A DNA stretch of 64,000 nucleotides from the NCBI RefSeq assembly GCF_000390185.1, contig NZ_AQHR01000107.1:62001-126000 (forward strand). The letters run 5' to 3'. The position numbers and the translations under genes are program-made. Below, in pieces: positions 43,062 through 52,252 of this stretch (within the stretch, counting starts at the first letter, position 1; the number at the start of each line of letters is the position of its first letter). Under the pieces are notes generated by a model. It was given only the letters and a program-made list of their open reading frames with translations. It was not told the DNA's origin and made no database searches. The DNA comes from Lunatimonas lonarensis (GTDB taxonomy: Bacteria > Bacteroidota > Bacteroidia > Cytophagales > Cyclobacteriaceae).

Positions 43062-44081
43062 ACAGGGCAAAGCACCATCAAAGACATTGCCAAGGCGCTG
43101 AAGGTTTCACCGTCCACGGTATCACGGGCACTGAAAGACTACCCCGGGATCAGTGAGGAAACCAAAGCCAAGGTGAAGCAACTCGCTGAAGCACTGAATT
43201 ACCGCCCCAACGCCGTTGCATTGAGCCTGCGCAAAAGACGCTCCTATACACTAGGGGTTATCATACCGGAGGTGGTCCACTTTTTCTTCTCTACGGTAAT
43301 AAGTGGAATAGAAGAAGCAGCCATTGCAAACGGGTATAATGTCATCCTTTGCCAAACCAACGAAGATTATAGCCGAGAGGTAAAGATGGTGGAAACGATG
43401 GTCTCCAACCAAATCGATGGATTACTGGTAAGCCACTCCAGAAACACCGAAGATTTTAACCATTTTCAAACGCTTCTGGACAACCATTTCCCGATCGTTT
43501 TTTTTGATAGGATTCCCAAATTAGCAACGACGGCCAACGTAATCGTGGACGATTTTCAAGGTGCCCATGACGCAACGAAACACCTGATTTCGCAGGGATA
43601 TAGAGACATTCTCCATTTGGCAGGGCCCCTAAACCTGGCAATCAGCCAAAACCGTCGGGCAGGGTATCAACAGGCTATGAAGGACGCCGGTATCCACCAC
43701 CCAGATGCCCGGGTAATTGAGTGTCCAAGTGGCACTGTCGAAGAAAGCGTGGCCATTTGCCTGGAGGTGTTTTCCCAACCAGATCGCCCAGATGGTATTT
43801 TCGCATCCAATGACGTTGCCGCTGCGGGAGGAATACAGGCCCTGAAGGAACTTGGCATACAAGTTCCGGGAGAGGTCGGTGTAGTCGGATTCAGCAATTG
43901 GCAGTTTAGCAGTATGATAGAACCGCCTATGTCCTCGGTAATGCAGCCAGGGTTTTTGATGGGAGAAGCCGCCACCAAAAAGCTGCTCAACTTCATAGAA
44001 ACGGAAAGCTATGAAGCGGGAACGACGGTTTTAAAGACTGAATTGATACCTCGACGAAGTTCCCACCCAAAAAAATGTTGA
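43056..44081 (+). CDS. LacI/GalR-family transcriptional regulator of the starch locus
   Basis: 341 residues from ATG 43056; an in-frame TTG at 43035 would add seven residues encoded by the leader cassette. N-terminal helix-turn-helix (TIKDIAKALKVSPSTVSRAL), hinge (NYRPNAVALSLRKR), then a periplasmic-binding-like sensor domain (YTLGVIIPEVVHFFFSTVIS, DGLLVSHSRNT, PIVFFDRIP, GIFASNDVAAAGG). Probably binds the CG-centred palindromes at 42822 and 44101 and responds to a maltodextrin. Divergent from susC and upstream of GH31 and MFS genes. Confidence 0.93.
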   Translation: MKTGQSTIKDIAKALKVSPSTVSRALKDYPGISEETKAKVKQLAEALNYRPNAVALSLRKRRSYTLGVIIPEVVHFFFSTVISGIEEAAIANGYNVILCQTNEDYSREVKMVETMVSNQIDGLLVSHSRNTEDFNHFQTLLDNHFPIVFFDRIPKLATTANVIVDDFQGAHDATKHLISQGYRDILHLAGPLNLAISQNRRAGYQQAMKDAGIHHPDARVIECPSGTVEESVAICLEVFSQPDRPDGIFASNDVAAAGGIQALKELGIQVPGEVGVVGFSNWQFSSMIEPPMSSVMQPGFLMGEAATKKLLNFIETESYEAGTTVLKTELIPRRSSHPKKC

Positions 44082-44100
44082 TTTTTTTGCCGGTTTTTAT

Positions 44101-44112
44101 GCAAACGATTGA
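44101..44112. promoter_or_regulatory. Second LacI-type operator candidate upstream of GH31 gene
   Basis: GCAAACGATTGA repeats the left half of the 42822 palindrome and, like the half-site at 42811, follows TTTTTAT. The right half is imperfect. Its place between the regulator stop and the GH31 start suggests control of the GH31-MFS unit. Confidence 0.45.
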
Positions 44113-44298
44113 AATGCACCGCGTTCAAGTCTTTTTACTTAAAACCACCAGAAAACGCTATTAATCACCCTCTACGGCAGTGTGGGCGAATTTTTTACTT
44201 TCATTTAACTCGCTAACTTGGGGCCAACTAGTACGAATTACAACACCAAATCATCGCATCTAAATCGCATTTAAACAATGTAAACCCATTCATTGCCT

Positions 44299-46716
44299 AT
44301 GATACCGGTAACGCAGCAACACACCATCATCTCCCCGGGGCCTATCAGAAATTGGGAAGTAACACCCTATGGAATAACCGGTCACACGGAAGATGCCATT
44401 TTTGCGATTCAGGTCTATGCAGATCACACTATACGCGTGCAAGTGAGTCGCCACGAGGCCTTTTCTCCCAATCCCTATGCCGTCATCGCCAAACCTGTAT
44501 CTGGCTTGTTTGAGTTTCGCTCCTCGCCTGACATCCTGTGGTTATCTACCAAGAAGATGACCGTAACCATTTCCCGAGAATGCTTTTCGCTGTCCTTTGC
44601 AACCCCTCAGGGTAAAGTACTCTGTGAGGACGATCCAGCCATCGGTATCAACTGGTTGGGAACAGAAGTGAGCTGCTATAAAAAGCTGCAGCCTTGGGAA
44701 AAATTTATTGGGTTAGGTGAAAAGACCGGAGGGCTGAACCGCTGGGGAAAAGCCTACACCAACTGGAATACGGACAGCTTCGGGTACGGCATTGATGCTG
44801 ACCCCTTATACCTCTCAGTCCCTTTCTATATCGGACTAAACGGAGGAAAAGCCTACGGCATATTCTTCGACAACCCCCATAAATCGGTCTTCAATTTTGG
44901 AGCCAGTAACAACCGGTTCAGCTATTTCAGCGCAGAGGATGGCGACTTGGACTATTATTTTTTCCACGAAGACTCCGTGGCATCCATCATTCAGGCCTAT
45001 ACCCAGCTTACTGGCAGAATGGAGATGCCACCCCTATGGTCATTGGGATACCAACAATGCCGTTATTCCTATTACCCGGATCGCGAGGTGCTACGATTGG
45101 CAGAAACTTTCCGCGAAAAAGAAATTCCTGCTGACGTGATCTATTTGGACATCCATCACATGGAAAAATACAAGGTGTTTACCTTTGACGGCAAAACCTT
45201 TCCTGATCCGGCTGCTATGATCAAAAGTCTGAAGGAACGTGGATTTAAGGTGGTGGTAATACTGGATCCCGGCATTAAAAATGATCCAAATTACGCTCCC
45301 TATTTGGAAGGGATTGAGCAAGGGCTTTTTATACGTTATCCGGATCAAGTGCCGTACGAAGGACACGTCTGGCCGGGCTGGTGTGCCTTTCCTGATTTCA
45401 CCAACCCGGCTGCGAGGGCGTGGTGGGCGAACAAACTCTCCTTTTACAGCTCCTTGGGAGTAGACGGCTTCTGGACAGACATGAACGAACCTGCCACTTG
45501 GGGCCAGCACATGCCAAACATCATTGAGTTTCACTTTGAGGGAGAACAGTGCAGTCACCGCAAGGCACGAAACATATACGGCATGCAGATGGCCCGAAGT
45601 ACTCGGGAAGGATCACTGCAACATGCGGATAATAAAAGACCTTTTGTTCTCTCACGATCCGGATATGCCGGTATCCAACGGGATGCAGCCGTATGGACCG
45701 GAGACAATGTGGCCTCCGACGAGCACATGCTGGCGGGGATCCGACTGGTAAACAGCCTGGGATTGAGCGGTGTTTCTTTTTCCGGTTTTGACGTAGGCGG
45801 TTTTGCGGGGAACACCAACCCAAAGCTATTTGCCAGATGGATCAGTCTTGGTGCCTTTTCGCCGCTATTCAGAGCGCATTCTATGATCAACAGCAACGAT
45901 TCCGAGCCGTGGTCATTTGGAGAGGAAGTCGAAGAAATCGCGAAAAACTACATCCGATTGCGATACAAGCTTCTTCCGACCATTTATGCCGCTTTCTACA
46001 AAAGTTGCTCCAGCGGGCTTCCTGTAGCTAAAAGCCTCGCCATTGACTACGCCTTTGATGATCGGGTTTTCCAAGGGCCCTTCGATAATCAATACCTGTT
46101 TTGTGATAAATTTTTGGTGGTTCCGGTCGAAAGTTTTCGGCCCGTCACCAAGGTCTTTCTGCCCGAAGGGAAATGGTACTATTTGTTCAACTCCCAACCC
46201 GTAGACGGCAATCAGGTCTGTTATTGGGAATGTCCACTGAGCTACCTCCCCGTATTCGTGAAAGCCGGGAGTATCGTGGCTCTGCAGGAACCTGTAAACC
46301 ATACAGGAGAAGCCCACGACGGAATTCTCCATTTGCATGTATATCATGGATCAGGCACGAGCAATCATCTCCACTACGAGGATGATGGAAGCACGTTGGA
46401 CTATAGAAATAATGCCTATTTCAAAAGAAATTTGTTATTTGACCATTCACACAAAGTGCTTATTTTTGAAGAGTCCCGCGGCAACTACAAATCTAAGTTC
46501 CATACGGTAAAAATTTATTTCCATGGATTTGGGGAAAACCAAGCTAGCGTGGGGGAGGTTATGAAGAAGTTAGAAAAAGAGGATGTCTCATTCTTGGATC
46601 GGATCAGCGATTTTGATCCATTTCCAGACAATCGGCACCCGTACCATCAATGCGAGGATACCCGAACGCTGACTATTCCGCATCCACCTGCCAAGCTGAC
46701 CATCACACTACATTAA
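44299..46716 (+). CDS. GH31 alpha-glucosidase
   Basis: 805 residues from ATG 44299; the longer frame begins with TTG at 44293. N-terminal beta-sandwich and galactose-mutarotase-like domain, then the GH31 barrel: IYLDIHHM, WPGWCAFPDFTNP, and WTDMNEPATWG with nucleophile Asp (about 394). WTGDNVASDEHM carries the likely acid/base Asp and SGFDVGGFAGN follows. No signal peptide, so cytoplasmic. Releases glucose from imported maltodextrins. It ends 27 bp before the MFS permease gene, likely one operon. Confidence 0.94.
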   Translation: MIPVTQQHTIISPGPIRNWEVTPYGITGHTEDAIFAIQVYADHTIRVQVSRHEAFSPNPYAVIAKPVSGLFEFRSSPDILWLSTKKMTVTISRECFSLSFATPQGKVLCEDDPAIGINWLGTEVSCYKKLQPWEKFIGLGEKTGGLNRWGKAYTNWNTDSFGYGIDADPLYLSVPFYIGLNGGKAYGIFFDNPHKSVFNFGASNNRFSYFSAEDGDLDYYFFHEDSVASIIQAYTQLTGRMEMPPLWSLGYQQCRYSYYPDREVLRLAETFREKEIPADVIYLDIHHMEKYKVFTFDGKTFPDPAAMIKSLKERGFKVVVILDPGIKNDPNYAPYLEGIEQGLFIRYPDQVPYEGHVWPGWCAFPDFTNPAARAWWANKLSFYSSLGVDGFWTDMNEPATWGQHMPNIIEFHFEGEQCSHRKARNIYGMQMARSTREGSLQHADNKRPFVLSRSGYAGIQRDAAVWTGDNVASDEHMLAGIRLVNSLGLSGVSFSGFDVGGFAGNTNPKLFARWISLGAFSPLFRAHSMINSNDSEPWSFGEEVEEIAKNYIRLRYKLLPTIYAAFYKSCSSGLPVAKSLAIDYAFDDRVFQGPFDNQYLFCDKFLVVPVESFRPVTKVFLPEGKWYYLFNSQPVDGNQVCYWECPLSYLPVFVKAGSIVALQEPVNHTGEAHDGILHLHVYHGSGTSNHLHYEDDGSTLDYRNNAYFKRNLLFDHSHKVLIFEESRGNYKSKFHTVKIYFHGFGENQASVGEVMKKLEKEDVSFLDRISDFDPFPDNRHPYHQCEDTRTLTIPHPPAKLTITLH

Positions 46717-46743
46717 ACCAATAACGGGAATACCCTACTGCCG

Positions 46744-48108
46744 ATGACCGAACAGACGCCTAGAAAGAGACTCCCACTCGGGCAAATCTGGAATATGAGC
46801 TTCGGTTTTTTGGGCATTCAGATGGGATTTGCCCTACAAAATGCCAATGCTAGCAGAATCCTGCAAACCTTTGGGGCAGATGTAGAGCACCTTTCGCTCT
46901 TCTGGCTGGTGGCCCCTGTAACAGGTATGATCGTGCAGCCCATTATTGGACACTATAGCGACCGTACATGGACCAGGCTGGGACGGAGGCGTCCCTACTT
47001 TTTGGTTGGCGGATTACTTGCAGCTACTGGCCTGATTTTGCTGCCCAACGCATCTCTCTTCGTAGCGTTCCTTCCCGCACTTTGGATAGGTGCCGGTTTC
47101 CTGATGCTGATGGATGCTTCCTTTAACATCGCCATGGAGCCTTTCAGGGCGTTGGTGGGGGATTTGCTGCCAAACAGTCAGCGGACGCTTGGATTTTCCA
47201 TTCAGACCGGACTTATCGGAATTGGCGCTGTACTGGGATCTTGGCTTCCCTATGTACTGGGGGAATGGCTGGGGATTTCCAGCACGGCAGATCCCGGAAT
47301 CATCCCCACGAATGTGGTAGTATCCTTCTTTGTGGGGGCAGCCGTCTTGTTGGGAACGATCCTTTGGACAGTGTTCACCACCAAAGAACACCCTCCAAGC
47401 CCGCCCCCTCAGTCAATAGCTCCCAAAACAAATGGATTTACCTCCATATTCCGCGACTTTTGCCATATGCCCAACACCATGCGTCAGTTGGGATTGGTAC
47501 AGTTCTTTTCATGGTTTGGGTTGTTTTCCATGTGGGTGTTCACCACTCCTGCGTTGGCACAACATAGTTGGGGATTGGATCCTGCGGACACCAGTTCCGC
47601 TGCGTTTAACGAAGCCGGCAACTATGTCGGGATCATCTTTGGTGTCTATAATTTTGTAGCGGCAGTTTTTGCCTTCCTGCTTCCCACTATCGCCAACCGC
47701 ATCGGAAGAAAACGCACCCATGCACTCTGTCTCAGTTTAGGCGGCATAGGGCTGATCTCCATGCTGCTAATTACCGATCCCAATCACCGATGGCTGCTGA
47801 ACATTTGCATGGTGGGTGTTGGCATCGCTTGGGCAAGCATCTTGGCGATGCCTTACGCGATGCTCGCCGGCTCCATCCCCCCTGCCAAAATGGGCGTGTA
47901 CATGGGCATCTTCAATTTCTTTATCACAGCTCCGCAAATTGTCAACGGCTTAATCGGAGGATATATCGTCAAAAACTTCTATGAAGGAGAGGCCATTTAC
48001 GCATTGGTAGGGGCGGGCGTACTATTTTTATTGGCGGCAGCCAGTGTGCTTTTTGTAGAAGAAAAAGAGCCATGGTCAACCAGAATAAAATGGCCCTCTA
48101 GTTCGTAA
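46744..48108 (+). CDS. MFS maltose/oligosaccharide permease
   Basis: 454 residues with about twelve membrane segments. The N-terminal region (WNMSFGFLGIQMGFALQNANASRILQ) and IIGHYSDRTWTRLGRRRPYFLVGG resemble Bacteroidota maltose transporters of the GPH/SLC45-like group. Would carry maltose or short dextrins across the inner membrane for GH31. Its stop is 6 bp from the stop of convergent cysM. Confidence 0.9.
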   Translation: MTEQTPRKRLPLGQIWNMSFGFLGIQMGFALQNANASRILQTFGADVEHLSLFWLVAPVTGMIVQPIIGHYSDRTWTRLGRRRPYFLVGGLLAATGLILLPNASLFVAFLPALWIGAGFLMLMDASFNIAMEPFRALVGDLLPNSQRTLGFSIQTGLIGIGAVLGSWLPYVLGEWLGISSTADPGIIPTNVVVSFFVGAAVLLGTILWTVFTTKEHPPSPPPQSIAPKTNGFTSIFRDFCHMPNTMRQLGLVQFFSWFGLFSMWVFTTPALAQHSWGLDPADTSSAAFNEAGNYVGIIFGVYNFVAAVFAFLLPTIANRIGRKRTHALCLSLGGIGLISMLLITDPNHRWLLNICMVGVGIAWASILAMPYAMLAGSIPPAKMGVYMGIFNFFITAPQIVNGLIGGYIVKNFYEGEAIYALVGAGVLFLLAAASVLFVEEKEPWSTRIKWPSSS

Positions 48109-48114
48109 CCTCAT

Positions 48115-48993
48115 CTACCCAAACAGATCCGAACTCAGGTAACGGTCACCCCTATCACAGGTGATGCATACAATCACACCTTCCTCCAACCCTTCTGCCA
48201 CCCTCAATGCTGCGTGCAGCGCACCGCCGCTACTCATACCGGCTAATATTCCCTCTTCCTTGGCCATGCGGCGTGTCATCGCCGTAGCCTGTTCTTGACT
48301 GACATCCACCACCCGGTCTACCCGATCCGCTTCGAAAATCTTGGGCAGAAATTCCGGAGACCACCTTCGTATTCCCGGAATACTGGAACCATCCGTTGGC
48401 TGTGTACCTACTATCTGAATAGCAGGGTTCTTCTCCTTCAAAAAACGGGATACTCCCATAATGGTGCCCGTGGTACCCATCGCTGAGACAAAATGGGTCA
48501 CTTTTCCATCCGTGTCACGGTAAATTTCCGGCCCGGTGGTCTGGTAATGGGCCCAATAATTATCCGGATTGGCAAACTGGTTGAGCATGTGGTAACCTTG
48601 GTTCGCCGCCATGTCCTCGGCAAGCGTTCTGGAATATTCAATCGTCTTCTCGGCAGGCGTAAGAATGACCTTCGCTCCATAGGCTTCCATGGACAGTACG
48701 CGCTCCTTGGTAGAATTATCCGGCATAATCAGTGTCATCTCCACTCCTAGCAGATTAGCTACCATAGCTAAGGCTATCCCCGTATTGCCACTGGTAGCCT
48801 CCACCAGCCGGGATCCTTTGGTTATTTCTCCCCGCTGCATAGCTTGGCTGATCATATGATAGGCAGCTCTATCCTTTACAGAACCCCCAGGGTTTTGGCC
48901 TTCCAACTTGCAAAAAATCGTGACCTTTGGGTTCACGGGAATATTCTCCAAGGCAACCAACGGAGTATTGCCTATAAGCCTTACTAACTTCAT
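48115..48993 (-). CDS. cysM: Cysteine synthase CysM
   Basis: 292 residues of the PLP-dependent O-acetylserine sulfhydrylase family. PLP Lys40 lies in GGSVKDRAAYHM, substrate loop EATSGNTGIAL, and phosphate-binding glycine loop in AMGTTGTIMG. The length and the GTQPTDGSSIPGIRRW segment favour CysM over CysK. Makes cysteine from O-acetylserine and sulfide or thiosulfate. Follows cysE by 33 bp, so both enzymes of the pathway are in one unit. Confidence 0.92.
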   Translation of the reverse strand: MKLVRLIGNTPLVALENIPVNPKVTIFCKLEGQNPGGSVKDRAAYHMISQAMQRGEITKGSRLVEATSGNTGIALAMVANLLGVEMTLIMPDNSTKERVLSMEAYGAKVILTPAEKTIEYSRTLAEDMAANQGYHMLNQFANPDNYWAHYQTTGPEIYRDTDGKVTHFVSAMGTTGTIMGVSRFLKEKNPAIQIVGTQPTDGSSIPGIRRWSPEFLPKIFEADRVDRVVDVSQEQATAMTRRMAKEEGILAGMSSGGALHAALRVAEGLEEGVIVCITCDRGDRYLSSDLFG

Positions 48994-49026
48994 CGAATGA
49001 TTTGTTTTTCTCTACAAGTTATCTGA

Positions 49027-49860
49027 TCAATCATCCCTTTTGAGCACATACAGATCGGTCAGATTGGAGGAGGCATCGTAAAGTTTGGTCTGGTAATAAA
49101 TTTTACTTCTTGGAGGAATACTTTTGGTCAGCCATACATTGCCCCCTACGATGCTCTCTCTGCCTATTACCGTATCCCCTCCCAAAATGGTGGCACCTGC
49201 ATAGATCACCACCTGATCCTCTATGGTGGGGTGACGTTTTTTGTCGGCGTCTTCTTTGTTTACACTAAGTGCCCCTAGGGTTACCCCCTGGTAGATCTTT
49301 ACGTGATCCCCGACCACACTGGTCTCACCAATCACGATTCCCGTGCCATGGTCAATACAAAAATGCCTGCCTATCCGGGCCCCGGGATGGATCTCTACAC
49401 CCGTTCGGCTATGGGCATACTCTGCAATCATTCGGGGGATCAGAAAAACCCCCAAGCTGTGCAACAAATGGGCAACGCGGTAAGCCGCTACCGCATAAAA
49501 ACCAGGGTAGCAGCGAATGATCTCCGTCTTTGACTTAGCGGCGGGATCTCCGGCGTAAATCGCCTCAAGGTCTTCCAACAAGAGGTCATACACATGCTCC
49601 ATCGAGTCAAAAAACTTTATAGCCAGCTCCTCCCCATCACCGGAATGCAGCTGACTGTTTCGCGTAAGAATCTTTTTCAACTGAACCTGAAGGTCAAAAT
49701 ACTTCATTTCCAGGTTTCCCCTTTCCTTCAGCAGTTCATTGGCATGCTCAGGAAACATCAGTCCGAGGATATCCTGAAAAAACCGATTGATCACCTTAGG
49801 GGATGGGCATCCAGGGCAAAGGTTATGGGACTGGTGCAGGCGATCAATAAAAGTAGACAT
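49027..49860 (-). CDS. cysE: Serine O-acetyltransferase (EpsC/CysE type)
   Basis: 277 residues. A helical N-terminal region leads to left-handed beta-helix hexapeptide repeats: GVEIHPGARIGRHFCIDHGT, GIVIGETSVVGDHVKIYQGV and TILGGDTVIGRESIVGGNVW. The His in IDHGTG is the family's catalytic base. Makes O-acetylserine for CysM just downstream. Confidence 0.92.
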   Translation of the reverse strand: MSTFIDRLHQSHNLCPGCPSPKVINRFFQDILGLMFPEHANELLKERGNLEMKYFDLQVQLKKILTRNSQLHSGDGEELAIKFFDSMEHVYDLLLEDLEAIYAGDPAAKSKTEIIRCYPGFYAVAAYRVAHLLHSLGVFLIPRMIAEYAHSRTGVEIHPGARIGRHFCIDHGTGIVIGETSVVGDHVKIYQGVTLGALSVNKEDADKKRHPTIEDQVVIYAGATILGGDTVIGRESIVGGNVWLTKSIPPRSKIYYQTKLYDASSNLTDLYVLKRDD

Positions 49861-49884
49861 AGGCTAATCAACTGGGGATGTATG

Positions 49885-50460
49885 CTAGAATACAAAACCA
49901 ACCCGAATTACATAAGGTTCATTATAGGGGGATCTGATATTGTCGTGCAACAGATTATAAAGAACCATAAAATTCATTCCCCCCCGATTCCCGAAGGGGG
50001 AAAAATACCCCGCCCCTACCAGAAAGCCGGGAACCCAGTCCCGCGTAAACACCACATCGTTGGTATTGGGAACCCGATTCGCTACCTCCACGTTGAGCGT
50101 TTCGTACTCTGCGTGGGCAAAGATGCGTGGCAATACATTGTATCGATTGAAAATCCTCCCACCATAGATATTGGAACTAAAATTAAAAAAGCGGTCGTTA
50201 AAATACTGGTAGGTAGCACCCACACCTGCGGAGTACTTTTCAGTGACCATAACCCCCGCAAGCGGAGAAACATCGATAAAGGTAATCGTACCAAACTGTA
50301 GGCTCAGATTACCTCCAAAATACATCCGTTCACTTAGTGGGGGATTGTCTTCCGGGTAAATCTCTCGCTGCGCTTTCGATTCAAAAAGGATAATCCCGGA
50401 AATCCAAAGGGTTAGGGCAATGCATTTTACAATAAGGGAACTATTCTTCCACAATAACAT
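49885..50460 (-). CDS. Outer-membrane beta-barrel candidate, unknown function
   Basis: 191 residues with a signal-like N-terminus (CIALTLWISGIILFESKAQ). The remainder alternates hydrophobic and polar residues, with aromatic-rich strands (GVGATYQYFNDRFFNFSSNI, YNVLPRIFAHAEYETL) and ends in aromatic Phe (PYVIRVGFVF), as expected for an 8-strand outer-membrane barrel. No family assignment. Its first 20 bp overlap the end of the DivIC-like gene. Confidence 0.65.
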   Translation of the reverse strand: MLLWKNSSLIVKCIALTLWISGIILFESKAQREIYPEDNPPLSERMYFGGNLSLQFGTITFIDVSPLAGVMVTEKYSAGVGATYQYFNDRFFNFSSNIYGGRIFNRYNVLPRIFAHAEYETLNVEVANRVPNTNDVVFTRDWVPGFLVGAGYFSPFGNRGGMNFMVLYNLLHDNIRSPYNEPYVIRVGFVF

Positions 50461-50728
50461 ATAGATCTTCGGCTTTTCGTTTCATCAAATACCTTTCACG
50501 GGCAAACTTCTCTAAAAGTTCGTAATTGCTCATCAATTCCTCCCTGTCAGCCTGCACCTTTTCTTTTCTCTCCAGGTAAAATTCCTTCTGCCGTTCCAAA
50601 TCGCGAAGTTTTGCGCGTAGCTTGATATGGCTTACGATATCATTGGTATCTATAAAGACCATCCACGCAACAAATAAAACAGTAAAAATAAAGTAGAAGT
50701 TCTTGGTGTATTTCAGGTATTTGCCCAT
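50441..50728 (-). CDS. Septum formation initiator DivIC/FtsB-like protein
   Basis: 95 residues. One membrane segment (FYFIFTVLFVAWMVFID) is followed by a coiled coil (LRAKLRDLERQKEFYLERKEKVQADREELM) and the C-terminal block LLEKFARERYLMKRKAEDLY that defines the family. Part of the FtsQ-FtsL-FtsB division complex at the septum. Overlaps the downstream barrel gene by 20 bp, implying translational coupling. Confidence 0.88.
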   Translation of the reverse strand: MGKYLKYTKNFYFIFTVLFVAWMVFIDTNDIVSHIKLRAKLRDLERQKEFYLERKEKVQADREELMSNYELLEKFARERYLMKRKAEDLYVIVEE

Positions 50729-50846
50729 CGCCTTCTTATATGTTTACACAAATATAGTCAATGAAGGTATTCCAAAAGTTAAAAGGAGAGAATAAAATCA
50801 TCAGCCTCAAGACACCTCCGGCGAAGCGGCCGATATGGATATACGA

Positions 50847-52058
50847 TTAATCCTCCAATGAAAAGTCCATAGGGAGTGAATCCGCCATTTTTTGCCATGC
50901 CCAATATCCGTATAAATGAAGGTGCAACGGATTCGATTCCTGACCTGATGGGTAGATGGTGAGGGGAGCTATCAAGCGAATGCTGGAAACCGGGTTTTCA
51001 GAAACCGGGCGGTAGCCACTATGGAAGCTTCTCACATATTCTTTTGGGAGTTTGGCATGTTTATAGGTTATTTGAAGATAGTTTTCAAAATCCAATTCAA
51101 TGGTCCCCTCCACATTACGGCTATAGGAATTTGAAGCCAACAGCTCCTCTTCCACTTTCTCGATTGTTTTTGGTAGCTTCTCCTTCTCAATCAATGCGTT
51201 CAGGGAGTCTTTAAACAAACTATACGGAAGCTGATTTATCTCCTGCATGCGTTTTTTCGCATCTTCTATGGTCTGATCATCAGGCCTGTCCGGATTTGGA
51301 ATTAATTCCATATGTCTAACTTCAAACCCTTCTTCACTAACTATGCCGTCCCTGAGGGCTCTTTTAAAATGCATCCAAGAACCCAAATACGCTCTTTTCC
51401 TTGCCTTTGCCCATCTATTAAGCTTTAGCCTACTACCTCCATCGAATTCCATATAGCTGGGATATCCCATATAGCGGAAAATTCCCTCTTCAATATAGTA
51501 TTCAAAAGATGACAACAAGTACCTGATATGAAATCCCAATCCGTGATTTTCTATTTCCAAAAAATCCACACTTCTAACTTTTAGCGAACTTTCTTGCCTG
51601 TCTATGACCAGCACTTCCGGGTTAAGAATTTCACTTCGCATCCCATTCTCGCTACTCCCAAGGAAAAAAAATTGAAATGTTTTCAAGTTCTCATACCACT
51701 CGCTGCTTCTTTCCGCCTTTACTTCCAATTCTTTCAATTCAACAACAAGTGGAGCAAGCTCAAACAAATATGTCAGAGGGCCGGAGGTAAAATCAGCTTG
51801 GTAAACCAGTCTGTCATACCCCATCATGGAAACAATAATTTCGTAGACACCTTTATTCACCTTCAGTTCAAATTGACCATTTTGATCCGCTATGGATCCT
51901 TGCATGGAATTGTTGATGAATACGGAGGCAAAAGGGAGGGGCTCATTGGTCGTGCCATCAACTATACGTCCGGTAATGGATACCTGCTGGGCAATCCCTA
52001 AGTTGCTGCCAATCAATAGAAAAACAGCAAATAATACTGCTACTAAATGTTTAGACAT
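50847..52058 (-). CDS. Exported protein with carboxypeptidase-regulatory-like domain
   Basis: 403 residues with a signal peptide (LVAVLFAVFLLIGSNLGIAQ). The N-terminal domain (VSITGRIVDGTTNEPLPFASV, SIADQNGQFELKVNKGVYEI) is the Bacteroidota CarboxypepD_reg-like fold often found before TonB receptors. Here no barrel follows; the rest is a soluble domain of unknown function. A surface or periplasmic role is likely. Confidence 0.8.
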   Translation of the reverse strand: MSKHLVAVLFAVFLLIGSNLGIAQQVSITGRIVDGTTNEPLPFASVFINNSMQGSIADQNGQFELKVNKGVYEIIVSMMGYDRLVYQADFTSGPLTYLFELAPLVVELKELEVKAERSSEWYENLKTFQFFFLGSSENGMRSEILNPEVLVIDRQESSLKVRSVDFLEIENHGLGFHIRYLLSSFEYYIEEGIFRYMGYPSYMEFDGGSRLKLNRWAKARKRAYLGSWMHFKRALRDGIVSEEGFEVRHMELIPNPDRPDDQTIEDAKKRMQEINQLPYSLFKDSLNALIEKEKLPKTIEKVEEELLASNSYSRNVEGTIELDFENYLQITYKHAKLPKEYVRSFHSGYRPVSENPVSSIRLIAPLTIYPSGQESNPLHLHLYGYWAWQKMADSLPMDFSLED

Positions 52059-52252
52059 GGCCTGATTGAAAAAGGGAGTCTATCATATCCCTTTCTGCTT
52101 TACGGAGGGTTAAATTGAAGGTTGTAGTTTGTCCGCTAAACTGTTAGATCCTCCCTGTTTGAAATGCACTTTCGGCATAAACGTAGGGTCAAACGTATAC
52201 CCCTTAATAAGGAATAATTGTTGATGATGTAGAACCGAGTGCAAGAGTTATC

